A stretch of DNA of 7,777 nucleotides from Bacteroides sp. GTDB lineage: Bacteria; Bacteroidota; Bacteroidia; Bacteroidales; Bacteroidaceae. The stretch lies in the NCBI GenBank assembly GCA_019412865.1, contig DXOJ01000373.1:1-7777 (forward strand). Direction: 5' to 3'. Below the pieces are notes generated by a model, which worked only from the letters and a program-made list of their open reading frames with translations, ran no database searches and had not been told where the DNA came from. Both the position numbers and the translations under genes were made by a program. Each line of letters starts with the position of its first letter. Position 1 is the stretch's first letter. Positions 7,401 to 7,777 of the stretch are shown piece by piece.

Positions 7401-7623
7401 CACGGGTAATTCCCGCCTCTTTCATGGCATACAAATCCTTAATCACTCCTTCCTTGGAGATATTGTCCGAAATCCAATACCAATAACATCCCACCCGGAT
7501 ACTATCAGGGATCTCACGAAATCCTTTTTCAATAACTGCTATCGAAGGCACATCTTTCACATTCGAGCACCCTGACAGAAAGCAAATCACAACACTCGCA
7601 AGTATTACCAATACATTTTTCAT
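4471..7623 (-). CDS. GH106 family alpha-L-rhamnosidase, lipoprotein
   Basis: This 1050-residue enzyme should release terminal alpha-L-rhamnose by an inverting mechanism. Residues 1-19 are a lipoprotein signal with lipobox LSGC (Cys19), so it is membrane-anchored; inner or surface face is undecided. The family start is at CYWYWISDNISKEGVIKDL (46-64). The catalytic barrel includes DSYETGSQNWTDDM (421-434), YGYDPLPYLP (442-451), TTWLENYGHWGFPGEF (497-512), SDEISGEFW (519-527) and RVWAESCTSGG (551-561). By spacing, Glu424, Glu525 and Glu555 appear to correspond to the acid, calcium-binding and base glutamates described for the rhamnogalacturonan-II enzyme BT0986; that mapping is from memory of the family. 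The C-terminus (about 890-1045) is a jelly-roll sugar-binding-like domain with VTLNGQYVGGVWTFPYRLNVT (961-981). Length is normal and no key residue is missing. Its leader shares elements with the GH31 leader. The target glycan is unknown. Confidence 0.94.
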   Translation of the reverse strand: MKNVLVILASVVICFLSGCSNVKDVPSIAVIEKGFREIPDSIRVGCYWYWISDNISKEGVIKDLYAMKEAGITRAYIGNIDIGGNSYGDVKIFTPEWWEAVHAALKTATELDIEIGMFNSPGWSQSGGPWVKPEQSMRYLAATDMQVKGPQTLSYTVPEYSDSMQLVRVIAYPAQSNVFRKEWKVQQKGYEPVVFDMHLDEPQPIRSFTFTTNNYVWTKAELQAKVGDSYQTIRKFEIDRTNGMRSVGFFTNAPVVLSLPATKSGDFRLLLDKPINSYGDIEATVALSTAKMVERYPEQSLAKMYQRPDPKWDSYMWAKQDWYNDSEGFVIPQDKVTDLTASLSSDGTLTWNVPEGDWIVSCLEMKTTGVTNTPATPEATGLEVDKMSKKHLSAHFDAYMGEILRRIPEADRKSLKIAVQDSYETGSQNWTDDMLERFKKVYGYDPLPYLPALYGKVVGNEDVSSRFLWDLRRLIADGVSYDYVGGLRDICHQHGLTTWLENYGHWGFPGEFLQYGGQSDEISGEFWSFGDLGVIENRCASSCGHIYGKKRVWAESCTSGGPNFTHYPGNMKARIDRFFSEGINASLLHLYIHQPYEDRNPGVSAWFGNDFHRKNTWFSQMDLFTDYLRRSNFLLQQGLYVADVAYFIGEDAPKMTGSIDPQLPTGYSFDFINAEVLLTRATVKDGCLTLPDGMKYRLLVLPNQKSMRPEVLKKISELVHDGLAVYGDAPEYSPSLSGYPEVDKEVQRIGKDLFTTDNYGTGKVFHRGVGLQEVLAKLNIRPDFFCKTNAPVLFIHRTLPDAEIYFLSNQQDKKITFDGEFRVSQELSPELWSAATGEIRRLSDFENTGDHTALQMELEGNESVFLVFRKNDKAMEKKNNFPVKETVYSVDTPWKVTFEAGKRGPEAPVVWSQLTDWMNSENDSIKYFSGQAVYETAFTLEELPQKSLYLDLGHVMVMAKVTLNGQYVGGVWTFPYRLNVTEYLKKGQNKLEITVVNNWQNRLIGDQHLPEDQRPTWTTINPWKANSPLQSSGLLGPVEIQAFDYEIIKP

Positions 7624-7669
7624 GATATCATATTTTTCACTTTAGTCAAAACAGAGGATTTCCAGCAAC

Positions 7670-7713
7670 TCCTCCGGCCATTAACAAAGAATGGGAATAA
7701 ACAAACCGGAGGA
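7670..7713 (-). repeat. TCCTCCGG/CCGGAGGA hairpin in the GH106 leader
   Basis: Perfect 8-base arms at 7670-7677 and 7706-7713 enclose a 28-base loop. The seven inner bases are identical to the arms of the GH31-leader hairpin. It lies 46 bases before the GH106 start, and no U-run follows. Confidence 0.5.
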
Positions 7714-7726
7714 ATATTGTGGAATT

Positions 7727-7747
7727 TCAAACACCAATCCTAATCTT
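7727..7747 (-). promoter_or_regulatory. 21-base leader motif shared with the GH31 leader (copy A)
   Basis: On the minus strand it reads AAGATTAGGATT then GGTGTTTGA, 18 of 21 identical to 4322-4302. TTCCTCCGGTT, the start of the hairpin, follows after 12 bases (19 in the other copy). Being upstream of both hydrolase genes it is a candidate site for shared control. Confidence 0.5.
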
Positions 7748-7777
7748 TTACCTAATATCTATTGAACTATATACTAT

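Larger units (their letters stand above)
7624..7777 (-). other. Leader of the GH106 gene (cut by window edge)
   Basis: These 154 bases are non-coding and AT-rich. They contain the 21-base motif (7747-7727) and the CCTCCGG-type hairpin (7713-7670), in the same order as in the GH31 leader. No clear Shine-Dalgarno site precedes the ATG; the bases before it read AAAAATATGATATC. A second ATG seven bases upstream is out of frame with the enzyme. If the GH31 leader is a guide, a copy of the bipartite motif would lie just beyond base 7777. Confidence 0.6.

Noticed and set aside
7171..7575. Open frame of 134 codons on the plus strand
   Set aside because: It is antisense to the conserved N-terminal part of the GH106 gene, with no family features.
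7670..7713. Inverted repeat considered as the ends of a phase-variable invertible promoter
   Set aside because: The arms are only 7-8 bases and about 28 bases apart, too short and close for the known Bacteroides invertible promoters, and the same stem recurs in the GH31 leader with a different loop.

Overview
The window looks like a fragment of a polysaccharide utilization locus (PUL) from a gut-type Bacteroidota, most likely Bacteroides or a close relative. Three lines of evidence support this: a SusD-like lipoprotein with the classic C-terminal ERRIELAFEGHRFFDVRRW signature, two secreted glycoside hydrolases of families rich in Bacteroides PULs, and long AT-rich leaders without convincing Shine-Dalgarno sites. 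Genus and species cannot be fixed from the sequence alone.

All genes read on the minus strand. In transcription order the layout is: a partial leader (7777-7624); a GH106-type alpha-L-rhamnosidase lipoprotein (7623-4471, complete); a 331-base leader (4470-4140); a GH31 alpha-glucosidase-like enzyme (4139-2142); a further 48 in-frame codons after the GH31 stop (to 1995); an AT-rich leader (1994-1771); and a SusD-like glycan-binding lipoprotein (1770 to base 1, its last few dozen codons lying beyond the window). The SusD-like gene crosses the left edge and is open there, so a search for complete ORFs would miss it. No RNA gene, insertion sequence, CRISPR array or defence gene was seen.

Together the genes fit capture and debranching of a plant- or microbe-derived glycan carrying terminal alpha-L-rhamnose plus an alpha-linked hexose. 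SusD would bind the glycan at the surface, the GH106 lipoprotein would remove rhamnose, and the soluble periplasmic GH31 would remove the alpha-sugar. The actual glycan is inferred, not shown.

Three things deserve attention. First, the GH31 gene appears to carry an in-frame nonsense codon that cuts off its last roughly 48 residues. Second, the leaders share non-coding elements: a 21-base motif plus a CCTCCGG/CCGGAGG hairpin upstream of both enzymes, and a bipartite 32-base motif upstream of both GH31 and SusD. Third, the SusD-like gene has no SusC directly before it. I see no evidence for a wholly new system; the shared leader elements are the least explained signal.
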